A DNA stretch of 46,333 nt, from positions 1-46,333 of the forward strand of contig JAAUSO010000036.1 in assembly GCA_012033205.1 (NCBI GenBank), read 5' to 3'. Below the pieces are notes generated by a model. That model did no database searches. It had not been told where the DNA came from and saw only the letters and a list, made by a program, of their open reading frames with translations. Source of the stretch: Richelia sp. SL_2_1 (lineage in GTDB: Bacteria; Cyanobacteriota; Cyanobacteriia; Cyanobacteriales; Nostocaceae). Both the position numbers and the translations under genes were made by a program. Of the stretch, positions 36,105-45,811 are shown piece by piece (the first letter of the stretch is position 1; each line of letters starts with the position of its first letter).

Positions 36105-37145
36105 TTATTGTACTACGCAATTATCAACATTACCACAATCCACGGTGGGATTTAATCGCGATTTTTTTGAGATTCGGAGATTGGTTTTAGCATCTATAAA
36201 TGCCAGTAAAAGTAGTATGCGATGAACAATTTTTTCACTAAAGGGAAATCCACAAATATCTTGAACTAAATTGTAAATAGTTTTTGAACTTTTATGTTTA
36301 AAATCAGGACAAAGAGCTAAAGATTTATTTAAAAATCGTAAATATTGTGAATAGTCTATATACATATAGTCTCTAGCTAATTCAAAGTAACCTTGAGCTA
36401 AAGCGTGACGATAATTAACTGGAATCTGTTTATTTCGCTGTAAAAGTCTTGCTTCTACCTTTTGTAAAACTTTGCAGTGATTTTCTACCCAACGTGGTTT
36501 TGAAGCAGTTGATACTGTAACGTTACCGTATCTTCGATATATTGAATAACAACCAGGTTGATAAAGAATTTTTGCACCACTCATTACCACTGAAATGAAA
36601 AAATCTCTATCTTGTGCTGCTAATAAACTTTCATCCCATCCACCACTTTTCTCAACAGCGGTTCTACGATAAAATAAAGATGCAACAGCAGTCCACCAAT
36701 TTTCCAGTAAAGATTGTAGAATATCTGTTTGTGTTTCAGGCTTTTCTATTTGATCGAGGAATATTACCCCATTAGATTGATGCCCTTGATATCTCCAATC
36801 ACCGTAAACAGCATCTGCTCCTGTTTCTTCTAAAAAATTTACTTGTGCTTCGATTTTTTTTGGCAAAATAAAATCGTCTGCATCTAAAAATTGAATATAT
36901 TCTCCTTTAGATAAAGCAAACCCTCTATTCCTAGCGTAACTTCCGCCTTTATTTTTAGGAAGACATTCCCAACGTATTTTATCTCCATAGCTTTTGATGA
37001 TTTCCATAGATTTATCAGTGGAACAATCATCAATTACAATGATTTCAATATTAGAGTATGTTTGTTTTAAACAACTATCAATAGCTTCTGCTAGCCAGCT
37101 TTGAGCATTAAAACTAGGAATAATTACGGAAACAAGTTTTTGCAT
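36105..37145 (-). CDS. Glycosyltransferase family 2
   Basis: This 346-residue GT-A enzyme shows the GT2 start VSVIIPSFNAQSWLAEAIDS, the nucleotide-binding IIVIDDCSTD, and GGSYARNRGFALSKGEYIQF. The metal-binding D-x-D follows in LDADD. A later ED-type motif is AAQDRDFFISVV. The C-terminal 130 residues are helical and not assigned. It is the last glycosyltransferase of the polysaccharide cluster and is separated from the next upstream gene by 540 bp, so it may have its own promoter. Sugar donor and acceptor are unknown. Confidence 0.92.
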   Translation of the reverse strand: MQKLVSVIIPSFNAQSWLAEAIDSCLKQTYSNIEIIVIDDCSTDKSMEIIKSYGDKIRWECLPKNKGGSYARNRGFALSKGEYIQFLDADDFILPKKIEAQVNFLEETGADAVYGDWRYQGHQSNGVIFLDQIEKPETQTDILQSLLENWWTAVASLFYRRTAVEKSGGWDESLLAAQDRDFFISVVMSGAKILYQPGCYSIYRRYGNVTVSTASKPRWVENHCKVLQKVEARLLQRNKQIPVNYRHALAQGYFELARDYMYIDYSQYLRFLNKSLALCPDFKHKSSKTIYNLVQDICGFPFSEKIVHRILLLLAFIDAKTNLRISKKSRLNPTVDCGNVDNCVVQ

Positions 37146-37685
37146 TTTGATTATCCTATAATTTTGTATTTATGGGTTTTTGAATTTGATATTCATCTAT
37201 AATAAATATACCCTTGATGTTTTCAGCTAAATATTGCAAAAGTAATTTTTTAAAATTGACAAGTAGTTACATCAAATTTTTGATCAACATTGCTAATTAT
37301 GATAATTCTTGTGTTTCTAAATATTTTTATTTTCCATTTGTAAAAAATTCTCCTTTTTTGATATATTCTGATATTTTTTGTTAAAAATACCCATCGCGAG
37401 CAGTGTAATTAAAGTGAGAATAACATTGGATTTGAGTTGTGCTACTAATTTATTTAATGTTTTTTTGTAGTTAAATTATAGCCGAATAAATTATTTTTTA
37501 AGGTATCTCTGAAGGTTAGTAAAAGGTTAGCAATAAGTAATATTTATCTCTTAATCGTGGGAAATAGCTGGAATTTATGTTTTAAAACTAGGTAGAAAAA
37601 TCCGAGGAAACCCCCGGATAAAATTCTCCCAGACAGTTTGTTTATCAATTTTTAATTAGAAAATCTTGCCAAGTTATTAATAGTT
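37146..37685. other. AT-rich spacer within the polysaccharide cluster
   Basis: This 540-bp region holds no convincing gene on either strand. Long T and A runs dominate the right half. No terminator with a GC stem or known repeat was seen. It may contain the promoter of the glycosyltransferase at 36105-37145. Confidence 0.45.
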
Positions 37686-38596
37686 TTAATCGCTGTTAAA
37701 AGCTTCTCGTAACACTTGTTTAGTATACTTTCCTAATGTATATTTGAATTGAGATTTAATTCTTGCTAAAGTTGGCTTAAAATCTAATTGCAATGCACGC
37801 AAAAAGCTGAAAATTCCGGCTTTTGGTTGACCAAGTTCAAATGACATTGCTGCATGATCGCATAAGAAATTGGCAAAGGTTTGAGGATGGAGTTTAAACA
37901 GTGATTCATGCTTGTTTACCAACCGCTCAAAATTAACTTGACGCAATGCTGGATTGCGGGAAATTCTTGCTCCTTCGTGAGCAGTAAGTTGATAAGTAAC
38001 TGTTGGTAAACCTAAAATTGAACAGACTGGATTAAGTCTTAAAAACATTTCAGTATGGACACGAGAGGTAAAAGTTTCGTCATAACCGCCAATTTCCAGC
38101 AAAAGTTCTCTTCCCACAACTAATGTCTGTTTGGATAAATAAGACTTTCCAGGTTCAATGTCTTCGAGAAAGAAATGAGAACCAAGGGGTAAAGTGGGGG
38201 GTAAACGTCTATCAGTTACTTTACCGTCGGGTTTAACAACTTCCAAACCCGAAAGTACCGCTACTGGTTTTGGTAATGTTGTAGTAGCCAGAGCATCTAA
38301 AGATACTTGCGCCATATGGGGTAACAATTGGTCGTCATCGTCGAGATAAGTGACATATTGACCTTTGGCAGCTTTTAAGCCTACATTGCGAGCTACAGCA
38401 TTACCGCTATTTTTTGTAGCCTAATTACTTGTAGGCGAGGATTTTCTGGTAGATTTACTGGCTCTTCGGAACCGTCATCAACTACGATTACCTCTATATT
38501 TTCTACAGTTTGCTGTAAAGTACTGTTAACAGCACGGGGTAAAAAATGAGGTCTGTTGTAACTCGGAATGATGATGCTAAGTAAAATTTCGTTCAT
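37686..38596 (-). CDS. Glycosyltransferase family 2 (frameshifted)
   Basis: From the ATG at 38596 the frame reads a typical GT2 start (LLSIIIPSYNRPHFLPRAVN, VEVIVVDDGSEEP-like) and breaks in the six-T run at 38410-38415. One extra T (an A on the coding strand) restores LQKNSGNAVARNVGLKAAKG and QYVTYLDDDD, that is, the D-x-D region. The remainder runs to 37686 for about 303 residues in total. The rest looks intact (IGGYDETFTSRVHTEMFLRL). The break is most likely a homopolymer miscall. It lies downstream of wzt on the same strand. Confidence 0.85.
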
Positions 38597-38830
38597 TTTG
38601 ACACACCCACTTGTAGCATTTTAAGGTTATAAAAAATCTAACTATTATTTGGTAAATAATCATTCTGTTTGAGTTAATAAAAACTATTAAACATCAAACA
38701 AATTCAGAGTAAAACCACTCATTAGACGTATTTTCGTTGATGTATGGATACTACTTTAGAGTAAACTTTACTATAATTATGCTTGTATTTAATCATATAT
38801 TTTTAAGATTTTTGATATTTTTGATATTTT

Positions 38831-40108
38831 TTATTCACTTACAACCTGCCATTCTCTTGGTTGATAAAATTGACATCTGCTGATAGTTCTATTTGCTTTC
38901 ACCGTAAATCGGAAAGATTCTACAATATCATAAGATAATACGCCATCACGAATGTAAATTCTGGCACTATATACGCCGGGAACCATGGAACAATAAGGCA
39001 TATACATTCGGATTTCGGATTTACCTACAGGAATGACTAACTCTTGATTATCGCTAGCAGTAGTCAGATATAATACAAGTCCTTCTCCTCCAGATAATGC
39101 CGTGATTAACATACCTAAGTTGCCACTATTAATATGCTCGTAGGATTTACATTCTACACTTAAATATGCTGGTTCACCAGTAAATAAAGTTGGCAAGGCA
39201 TTATTTTGCTCGTCTTTAAAGCATAGCGAAACTATATCTAAACCATTACTTTTTTCTTTGGGTTTAGGTGGTAAAACCATTCTTCCCAAAGCATTCTCTG
39301 TGCCGCTCAAACAAAGGTCTTCTTCATATGTACGAATTACTTTCTCGGTATCTCCAGAAGCAATTAGTTGACCTTTTTTCAAAAAAATAGAAGTTTCACA
39401 TATATTTAATATGCTATGTGAATTATGAGTAACTAATATAAACGCCGTGCCTTTTTTACGTAATTCAGATAATTTACGATGGCACTTCATTTTAAATTTG
39501 ATATCACCCACCGCGAGGACTTCATCTATTAATAAAATATCGGGTTCGATGTGAACAGCACAAGCGAATCCCAATCGTGCAGCCATTCCCGAACTATAAG
39601 TTTGAACTGGTGCGTCAATTGCATCGGCAATTTCGGCAAATTCGACAACTTCATCAAATCTCTTTTCAATTTCTGCGGTTTCTAAACCGAGAATTGACAT
39701 ATTAGCGTAAATATTTTCTCGTCCCGATAAAATAGGATTAAAACCGGCTCCCAATGCAATTAAAGGAGCAACTCTACCTTTAACTTTTACGGTTCCAGTG
39801 TCAGGTTTAATTAAACCACTGATAATTCGTAATATGGTACTTTTTCCCGCACCATTAGAACCAACTAACCCCAAGGCTTCACCACGGTGCAGTTTAAAGC
39901 TGACATTACCGAGCGCCCAAAATTCATTCTTACGTAAACTATCGCTTTTTCTTTTTCTACCAGTCACTTCAGTGGCGATATCTTGTAAACCGTAAAATAA
40001 AGAGCGTTTTAAGTCTCGACAAAACTTTTTAGAAACATTTTCAACTGAAATCACGACTTCAGTTTCTTCGGGCTGCGTATCAATTTTTCTGTTTATTAAA
40101 CTAGTCAT
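38831..40108 (-). CDS. Polysaccharide ABC transporter, ATP-binding protein (Wzt type)
   Basis: This 425-residue protein has a full ABC domain: Walker A GSNGAGKST, signature YSSGMAARLGFA, Walker B PDILLIDEVLAVGD, and switch His in VTHNSH. After residue about 275 comes a beta-rich C-terminal domain like that of Wzt proteins, which recognises the modified end of the glycan (NSGNLGMLITALSGGEGLVL, SMVPGVYSARIYIRDGV). With the permease 3 bp upstream it should export a lipid-linked O-antigen-type polysaccharide across the inner membrane. The C-terminal domain suggests a chain-end-dependent export mechanism. Confidence 0.94.
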   Translation of the reverse strand: MTSLINRKIDTQPEETEVVISVENVSKKFCRDLKRSLFYGLQDIATEVTGRKRKSDSLRKNEFWALGNVSFKLHRGEALGLVGSNGAGKSTILRIISGLIKPDTGTVKVKGRVAPLIALGAGFNPILSGRENIYANMSILGLETAEIEKRFDEVVEFAEIADAIDAPVQTYSSGMAARLGFACAVHIEPDILLIDEVLAVGDIKFKMKCHRKLSELRKKGTAFILVTHNSHSILNICETSIFLKKGQLIASGDTEKVIRTYEEDLCLSGTENALGRMVLPPKPKEKSNGLDIVSLCFKDEQNNALPTLFTGEPAYLSVECKSYEHINSGNLGMLITALSGGEGLVLYLTTASDNQELVIPVGKSEIRMYMPYCSMVPGVYSARIYIRDGVLSYDIVESFRFTVKANRTISRCQFYQPREWQVVSE

Positions 40109-40111
40109 AAT

Positions 40112-41038
40112 TTAAGAACTTACTCTCTCAACCACAAAAGGCATTGCCAGACGAAATCCAATCCAGGTTACAAATAATCCAATTATAGTAATAACACTGA
40201 CAATCCAAAACGCTACAGGTTGCGATATGATTCCAGTGGTTGCGAGTTCTCGTGTTGTCACGAGCAGGGGAGTAACAGGATTTAGTTTAACTATACTACC
40301 GAAAATTCCTTGTGTGGGAACTGGATAAACCACAGGAGTTAAAAACAGCCAAAAACTCGTTAGTAAAGTTAATCCTTTGGATACATCTTGATATAAAACT
40401 CCTAAAGGTGATAGCAAAACACCCATAAATGTACCTAAAAAAATTAAATGAATTAAAGCCACTGGTGCTAAAATTACTGTCCAACTTACGGGTACGCGAA
40501 AATAGAGAAATAAGCCGGTAATTAAAATTAATTTGATGGCAAAATTAAAAAAAACTTCTCCTAATTTTGCTAATATTAAAGCTTCTCTAGGAAAGTTAAC
40601 TCTTGCTAGCATCGGTTTAGCTTCTGTTACGGCTTTTACTGGACCATTGATGGCATCTACAAAGGTTTGCCATAAAGCCGTACTAAACATTACATAGGCA
40701 GGATAAGGTAAATCAGTTTCCCCCACATTAATCACCTTAGCTTGACTAGCAAGAGTGAATCCCGCAGCCATAACTATTGGTGGAATAAAAGCCCAAATTA
40801 TCCCTAAAAATGACTGACGATATTGAGCGCTAATATCTCTTACTAACAATCTCCAAGCTAATTCGCGAGAACCTAACAAATCCAACCACATTTGTTTAAA
40901 TAATCTGGAAGGATGTCTCAATAAACTTTCTGGAGTATAAATTGCTTCGTATTGTTGATATTTTCTAAATTTATTTTTTCCAATCTTTTTCACCCTTGGT
41001 TTATTTTTAGTTGAGTTTAGAAGTCGGGTTTTTATCAT
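40112..41038 (-). CDS. Polysaccharide ABC transporter, permease (Wzm type)
   Basis: This ABC-2 type permease of about 308 residues has six hydrophobic segments after a cytoplasmic N-terminus. Family features include LAWRLLVRDISAQYRQSFLG, GIIWAFIPPIVMA and FWLFLTPVVYPVP. It pairs with the ATPase 3 bp downstream. The first ATG (41038) lies inside a palindromic repeat, which would encode the first seven residues MIKTRLL; a TTG at 41056 would lie in it too. A GTG at about residue 16 is an alternative start outside the repeat. It forms the export half of the cluster. Confidence 0.93.
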   Translation of the reverse strand: MIKTRLLNSTKNKPRVKKIGKNKFRKYQQYEAIYTPESLLRHPSRLFKQMWLDLLGSRELAWRLLVRDISAQYRQSFLGIIWAFIPPIVMAAGFTLASQAKVINVGETDLPYPAYVMFSTALWQTFVDAINGPVKAVTEAKPMLARVNFPREALILAKLGEVFFNFAIKLILITGLFLYFRVPVSWTVILAPVALIHLIFLGTFMGVLLSPLGVLYQDVSKGLTLLTSFWLFLTPVVYPVPTQGIFGSIVKLNPVTPLLVTTRELATTGIISQPVAFWIVSVITIIGLFVTWIGFRLAMPFVVERVSS

Positions 41039-41083
41039 AATTGTCTGATGTGACAAATATTTAAGGGAAAAAACCCAACTTCT
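41019..41083. repeat. AGAAGTCGGG palindromic element, copy 4 (overlaps permease start)
   Basis: The left arm AGAAGTCGGGTTTTTATC is intact, and the right arm AAAAAACCCAACTTCT has one change in the GC core. It covers the start region of the permease gene and is followed 20 bases on by another copy. Confidence 0.8.
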
Positions 41084-41103
41084 GATGATTTTTCGTTGAG
41101 TCT

Positions 41104-41167
41104 AGAAGTCGGGTTTTTACTGTAAGTATCCGTAATCACAGAAAATTACGATAAAAACCCGACTTCT
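41104..41167. repeat. AGAAGTCGGG palindromic element, copy 5
   Basis: The arms AGAAGTCGGGTTTTTA and TAAAAACCCGACTTCT are perfect inverse copies with a 32-base loop. It is placed in tandem with copy 4 between the GT2 gene and the permease gene, inside an apparent operon, where it might attenuate transcription. Confidence 0.85.
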
Positions 41168-41204
41168 TACCCCACGTTAACAAAGCAAAACAACTATTAA
41201 ACTA

Positions 41205-42266
41205 TCAACCTTGTGATGATGCTGTAATTGTAGATGGTGGTTGATTGGGAGGAGTTTGATTCGAGTTGTTTTGCAGGTATTTGCGGGCATAACTGCTGGT
41301 AATATATTGATTTAGCAATCTATCTGCTTTACCCAATAATTTACCGGCTACCTTAGAAGCAAAACGATTACCAAAGCCTAGTTTGTTACTAATGGGGTCG
41401 ATAATTGTCATTCTTCTACGCCATCCTAAGCGGTTATATTTATTTTTAAAATACTGGTCTTCAGTTAGATTCCACTTATCGCGCAATCTTTTCAAACTAG
41501 CCATTTCCCAACCGTCACTCCAGCGCAACATATAATAACCAACATCCGACCATTCTAAAGGAGGTCCGGGTACATAAGTTACTAAAGAATCGGGTTCTAA
41601 ATAAATCTTACCGCCAGCTTCATTTACTAAGATACACAAATCTACGTGTTCTTTCGTATTCAACAATCCTTCATCAAGTAAACCGATTTTATCAAAGATT
41701 TCGGTACGTACCATCATACAGTGAAATTCTGCCAATCCGGTTTCATGACGCTGTAAATTTGGACTTACATCTGCAACTTTTCGTCCTTGCTTATAAATCT
41801 TTTCAATAAACCGTCTTCTTGTGGTGTCGTTTTTGGTTTCTACCTTGATTCCCGATTCTCCACCAGCGCAATGCACTTCTTCATGTAGCGGCAAATATTG
41901 ACATACCAGAGGACTGACTACGGTTGCATTTGTTTCCTCAGCGCAGTCTACCGCAGCTTTTAACCAACCGGGAGTTACAACTACGTCATTATCGATAAAA
42001 ACTACATACTTGGTGTCAACTTGACGCAAACCGAGATTTCTCGCATGGTTAGGAGAAAGGTAGTGTTCGGTACGAATCACTTGAAATTGCTTTTCTGCTG
42101 CTTGAGTTTCCAAGTATTTCTTAATATGAGAAGGTGAACCACCATCGACATAAATTAAGTTGAACGGTAACTGTGTATGTTCGTAAATACTTTCTAAAGA
42201 TTCACGAGTATAACTAAAACGTTCTCTTGGTGCGACGATAATAGTTACTTCTGGTTTGGAGTTCAT
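41205..42266 (-). CDS. Glycosyltransferase family 2
   Basis: This 353-residue GT-A type enzyme has an N-terminal VTIIVAPRERFSYTRESLES, the donor-site LIYVDGGSPSH, and NHARNLGLRQVDTKYVVFID. The metal motif is in IDNDVVV. A Glu/His motif occurs in NTKEHVDLCILV. The C-terminus ends in a Pro/Thr/Ser-rich low-complexity tail (TPPNQPPSTITASSQG). It follows the GT4 gene by 54 bp and precedes the transporter, so it belongs to the same transcript. The specific sugar is unknown. Confidence 0.9.
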   Translation of the reverse strand: MNSKPEVTIIVAPRERFSYTRESLESIYEHTQLPFNLIYVDGGSPSHIKKYLETQAAEKQFQVIRTEHYLSPNHARNLGLRQVDTKYVVFIDNDVVVTPGWLKAAVDCAEETNATVVSPLVCQYLPLHEEVHCAGGESGIKVETKNDTTRRRFIEKIYKQGRKVADVSPNLQRHETGLAEFHCMMVRTEIFDKIGLLDEGLLNTKEHVDLCILVNEAGGKIYLEPDSLVTYVPGPPLEWSDVGYYMLRWSDGWEMASLKRLRDKWNLTEDQYFKNKYNRLGWRRRMTIIDPISNKLGFGNRFASKVAGKLLGKADRLLNQYITSSYARKYLQNNSNQTPPNQPPSTITASSQG

Positions 42267-42320
42267 ATTTTAATCCTCTAATTTTGTATTTATTGTCTGT
42301 TTGTATTTATTTGTATTGAT

Positions 42321-43631
42321 TTATATGTAGTTAGGACTTACAGAAGAAAGTAGCCTTTTTTGTTTGGATAAATACAAATCATTACTTGATATAAGTTGAT
42401 AAATTTCCACTAATTCTGAGTTGAGTTTGTTGATATCATAGTGCATTTCTACTTTTTTACGACCGGATAAACCCATCTGTTGCCAAATTTCAGGATGCTC
42501 GATTAAATAGATTAATTTATCGGCTATGGCTGATGCATCTCTCTCAGGAACTAAAAAGCCAGAAATACCATCTTCAATTAATTCGGGAATACCACCGTGT
42601 AGAGTTCCAATAACTGGTAAACCCATTGCCATTGCTTCTTTTAAGGTATTAACGGGAGCATCTTGATTTCCATCGCTAGCAGTGACGCTTGGTGCTACAA
42701 AAATGTGAGTTTCATCCAAAATAGAGATAATTTCTTTTTGATTTCTCCATCCTTTTAAATGTACTTTATCAGCGATATTTAATTCTTGAATTATTTGAGC
42801 AAAGTGTTCTTTTAACTCGCCATCACCAATAATATTAAATTCTACATTCGGATAAACTTTTACAACTTCAGCAATTGCCCGAATTGCATATTCTATACCT
42901 TTTTTCTCGATTAAACGTCCCGTTGTCGCAATCCGAATTAAACCAGAATCATCTGGATATCTAGCTTGAAATCGAAACCGACTACAATCAATTCCCGAAC
43001 CGTGAACGATAATTTTCTTTTCATCGCATCCAAGTTGAATTGCTCGCTGTCTAAAAAATTCACAATTAGTATAGAAAAAGTCTCCTTTCTGAAATAATTC
43101 ATCATAGACTTTTTCTCCATATTGATGTAAATACCAACTGATATCGTAGCCGCGAAAAGTAGTAAGCAATTTACCTTTGACTGCACCAATATCACGCAAC
43201 ACTATACCTTCATAAGTGTAAGGACCGAATTTACAAACTGCTTGTCTGCCAAATTGACAGTGAATAATATCGTATTCGGGTGCATTTAAAAACGGTAAAG
43301 TTGAGTAAAATAATCTTAAAGAAGCAGCTCGTTTACCATACTTAAAAATATTCAGAGAACGTAGTAAAACTAAAGGAGCTTGAGAAAAGTTTTTAGTCAA
43401 TAAATAAATTACATTCAATAAACGCCATAAATAATTTTTAGATATTTCTGGTAAATAGCGCGTGTGTTCAATTAATTTATATTTTTCGACATCTGGATGC
43501 AACTTGCTATCATCAGTCTGTCTTCCATAAATATGTACTTCGTGTCCGCGTTCAATCAAACCTGTAATTTGATTAATAACGAAAGTTTCTGATAAAACTG
43601 GAAATTTATCTACTATAAAAGCTATTTTCAT
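42321..43631 (-). CDS. Glycosyltransferase family 4
   Basis: This GT-B enzyme of 436 residues starts at the ATG at 43631, directly before KIAFIVDKFPVLSETFVINQ; a TTG three codons upstream is less likely. The C-terminal half has the GT4 donor-binding signature GRLIEKKGIEYAIRAI and the E-x7-E block in LKEAMAMGLPVIGTLHGGIP with ELIEDG after it. GT4 enzymes are retaining transferases using nucleotide sugars. It is the first gene of the minus-strand polysaccharide cluster, and its promoter should lie in the 510-bp region to the right. Confidence 0.94.
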   Translation of the reverse strand: MKIAFIVDKFPVLSETFVINQITGLIERGHEVHIYGRQTDDSKLHPDVEKYKLIEHTRYLPEISKNYLWRLLNVIYLLTKNFSQAPLVLLRSLNIFKYGKRAASLRLFYSTLPFLNAPEYDIIHCQFGRQAVCKFGPYTYEGIVLRDIGAVKGKLLTTFRGYDISWYLHQYGEKVYDELFQKGDFFYTNCEFFRQRAIQLGCDEKKIIVHGSGIDCSRFRFQARYPDDSGLIRIATTGRLIEKKGIEYAIRAIAEVVKVYPNVEFNIIGDGELKEHFAQIIQELNIADKVHLKGWRNQKEIISILDETHIFVAPSVTASDGNQDAPVNTLKEAMAMGLPVIGTLHGGIPELIEDGISGFLVPERDASAIADKLIYLIEHPEIWQQMGLSGRKKVEMHYDINKLNSELVEIYQLISSNDLYLSKQKRLLSSVSPNYI

Positions 43632-44141
43632 GAATCTCAAAAAATCACTAATCTATTTTTATTTAGACATACATCTAATTAGCGGTATTATTTAGTAAGA
43701 GGTTTGTCTCTTACGATAATTTTTTTTGTTTGTTTTTGCACCCTTTTCCTCCTAACTTTACTGTTTCTTTATCTATGTTCATCAAAAAATAATTTTGTTT
43801 AAAGTTGATTTCAAACTACTGAAAGTGGAAGTATGAGCGGTAAAACGGCTGAGAACCCTTTGATGCCTGACATCAACACTAGGAAACCGAATAATATCTT
43901 GAAAATTTTTATTCATCTGTATATTGACCTACATTTTTCAGTAATTATACTTATGATAATTTTGCAGCCAGGATTTGCTGTAAAAATCAATATTTATAAA
44001 AGTATATATGTATTAAATATATTTATTAAATATATTTATTAAATATATTTATTGAATTAAAGTCGATACTTAAAATAATTGTCATCGAAAGTAAGAAAAT
44101 TAAATATATATAAATTCAATAAATTAGCCCAAATTACAACT
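43632..44141. other. Divergent region between the GT4 and cruP genes
   Basis: This 510-bp AT-rich region has no convincing gene. It contains a hairpin GTAAGAG-GTTTGT-CTCTTAC (43695-43714) followed by eight T (43720-43727), terminator-like on the plus strand although no plus-strand gene ends before it. It also holds the 3 x 13-mer at 44015-44053. A small plus-strand RNA ending at the hairpin, or an attenuator, is possible. Confidence 0.45.
44015..44053. repeat. Three perfect tandem copies of a 13-mer (AAATATATTTATT)
   Basis: AAATATATTTATT occurs exactly three times in a row, about 90 bases before the cruP start. It has the same period and copy number as the arrays at 18788 and 25476 but an unrelated sequence. 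Confidence 0.9.
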
Positions 44142-45683
44142 ATGTCTTTAACAGAGGAAATTCTGACGCAATTACCAGGTGATGTTTTAGGGGGATTACG
44201 TCGTGCAGATAGGATATTAACATCCTTAAAATCGGGAAATACACCCGTACCAATGGTGGTAAAAGAAAATCAACAACCTTTAAATATAGTCGATTGGGAT
44301 GTTGTGATTTCTGGAGGTACTTTAGGTATTTTAATTGGTTGTGCTTTAGCTTTACGAGGTTTACGAGTTGCCTTAATTGAAAGAGGAATTTTACAAGGTA
44401 GAGAGCAAGAATGGAACATATCTCGTAACGAATTACAAGTACTTTTAGACTTAAATTTACTTACTTCTGAAGAGTTAAAAAAAGCAATTGTTACTGAATA
44501 TAATCCAGCCAGAGTTAGCTTTACTTCGGGTACAGAAGTTTGGGTGGAAAATGTTCTCAATATCGGTGTATATCCAGTTTATTTACTCGAAATTTTGAAA
44601 CAAAGATTTTTAGAAATCGGAGGAAAGCTATTTGAAAATACACCTTTTACTGAAGCGGTAGTTCATCCCGATGGAGTAGTGGTAAACAACCAGTTCAAAA
44701 GTAGATTGTTAATCGATGCGATGGGAAATCTTTCTCCTATCACCCAGCAAATACGTCAAGGAGTCAAACCGGATGCGTTGTGTTTAGTAGTAGGAACTTG
44801 TGCTTCGGGTTTTCCGGAAAACCAAACTGGTGACTTGTTGTTATCCTTTACTGAAATTAAAAATCAGTGTCAGTATTTCTGGGAAGCTTTTCCTGCAAAA
44901 GACGGTAGAACAACTTATATGTTTACGTATATGGATGCAGATGCACAACATATCGGATTGGAAGCATTTTTTGAGGAATATTTGCACTTGATGCCAGAAT
45001 ATCAAGGTGTAGAATTACAGCAGCTTGACTTTAAAAGAGCGCTGTTTGGCTTCTTTCCTTCCTATCGTCAAAGTCCTTTAAAAACACCATTTTCTCGTAT
45101 TTTACCAGTAGGTGATAGTAGCGGAAATCAATCTCCTTTAAGTTTCGGTGGTTTTGGTGCAATGATACGAAATCTTAAGCGTTTAACTTTAGGTATTGAT
45201 GAAGCTTTGCAAACCAATCAATTATCATCTGCATCCTTATCATTATTACAACCATATCAACCGAGTTTAACAGTGACTTGGTTATTTCAAAAAGCGATGA
45301 GTGTAGGTATAAATCAAAAAATTGAGTCGAATCAAATCAATCAATTATTATCAGTAGTATTTGCTCAAATGCAGCAGTTAGGAGAATCAGTACTCAAACC
45401 ATTTTTACAAGATGTAGTGCAGTTTGGAGGTTTAACAAAAACGCTTTTAAAAACAAGTTTAACTCATCCAATTTTAGTGATAAAAATCATTCCTCAAGTT
45501 GGTTTAATAACTTTGTTAGATTGGTTATGGCATTACATTAATTTAGGTATTTATTCTGTTTTATTTATCATCAGTCAAATGTTAGAACCGTGGATGAAAA
45601 ATCTACCAAATAATTATCAATATTATTGGCATCGTTGGGTTGATGCTTGGAAATATGGCTCTGGGAATGACTACCATGAATAA
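44142..45683 (+). CDS. cruP: CruP-type lycopene cyclase-family FAD protein
   Basis: This 513-residue protein starts at the ATG at 44142; an upstream in-frame TTG (44079) only adds residues of low quality. The FAD-binding fold starts with WDVVISGGTLGILIGCALAL and ends its second strand at ERG. Strongly conserved blocks seen in cyanobacterial and plant CruP are GREQEWNISRNELQ, FWEAFPAKDGRTTYMFTY, GDSSGNQSPLSFGGFGAM and the C-terminal WHRWVDAWKYGSGNDY. CruP is the paralogue of lycopene cyclase CruA; in plants it is linked to carotenoid and oxidative-stress balance, and its reaction is less certain. No other carotenoid gene is in the window. Confidence 0.9.
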   Translation: MSLTEEILTQLPGDVLGGLRRADRILTSLKSGNTPVPMVVKENQQPLNIVDWDVVISGGTLGILIGCALALRGLRVALIERGILQGREQEWNISRNELQVLLDLNLLTSEELKKAIVTEYNPARVSFTSGTEVWVENVLNIGVYPVYLLEILKQRFLEIGGKLFENTPFTEAVVHPDGVVVNNQFKSRLLIDAMGNLSPITQQIRQGVKPDALCLVVGTCASGFPENQTGDLLLSFTEIKNQCQYFWEAFPAKDGRTTYMFTYMDADAQHIGLEAFFEEYLHLMPEYQGVELQQLDFKRALFGFFPSYRQSPLKTPFSRILPVGDSSGNQSPLSFGGFGAMIRNLKRLTLGIDEALQTNQLSSASLSLLQPYQPSLTVTWLFQKAMSVGINQKIESNQINQLLSVVFAQMQQLGESVLKPFLQDVVQFGGLTKTLLKTSLTHPILVIKIIPQVGLITLLDWLWHYINLGIYSVLFIISQMLEPWMKNLPNNYQYYWHRWVDAWKYGSGNDYHE

Positions 45684-45800
45684 GTGAGGAGTTAGGAGTT
45701 AGGAGTTAGGAGTTAGGAGTTAGGAGTTAGGAGTTAGGAGTTAGGAGTTAGGAGTTAAGAGTTGTAACCTTTGACCTTTGACCTTAGACCTTTGACCTTT
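45684..45800. repeat. Two adjacent heptamer arrays (GGAGTTA and CCTTTGA)
   Basis: About ten GGAGTTA units (45686-45762) are followed by about five CCTTTGA/CCTTAGA units (45768-45800). They fill the gap behind cruP. Both are short tandemly repeated heptamers of the type typical for filamentous cyanobacteria, here of two different families side by side. Confidence 0.9.
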
Positions 45801-45811
45801 TATTAAATCAT

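Noticed and set aside
43833-44042. 69-codon plus-strand frame upstream of cruP
   Set aside because: It runs into the 13-mer array and is made of AT-rich low-complexity codons; no ribosome-binding site.
45686-45800. CRISPR array or coding repeat behind cruP
   Set aside because: Period is seven with no spacers and stops in all useful frames; it is non-coding short tandem repeat DNA.
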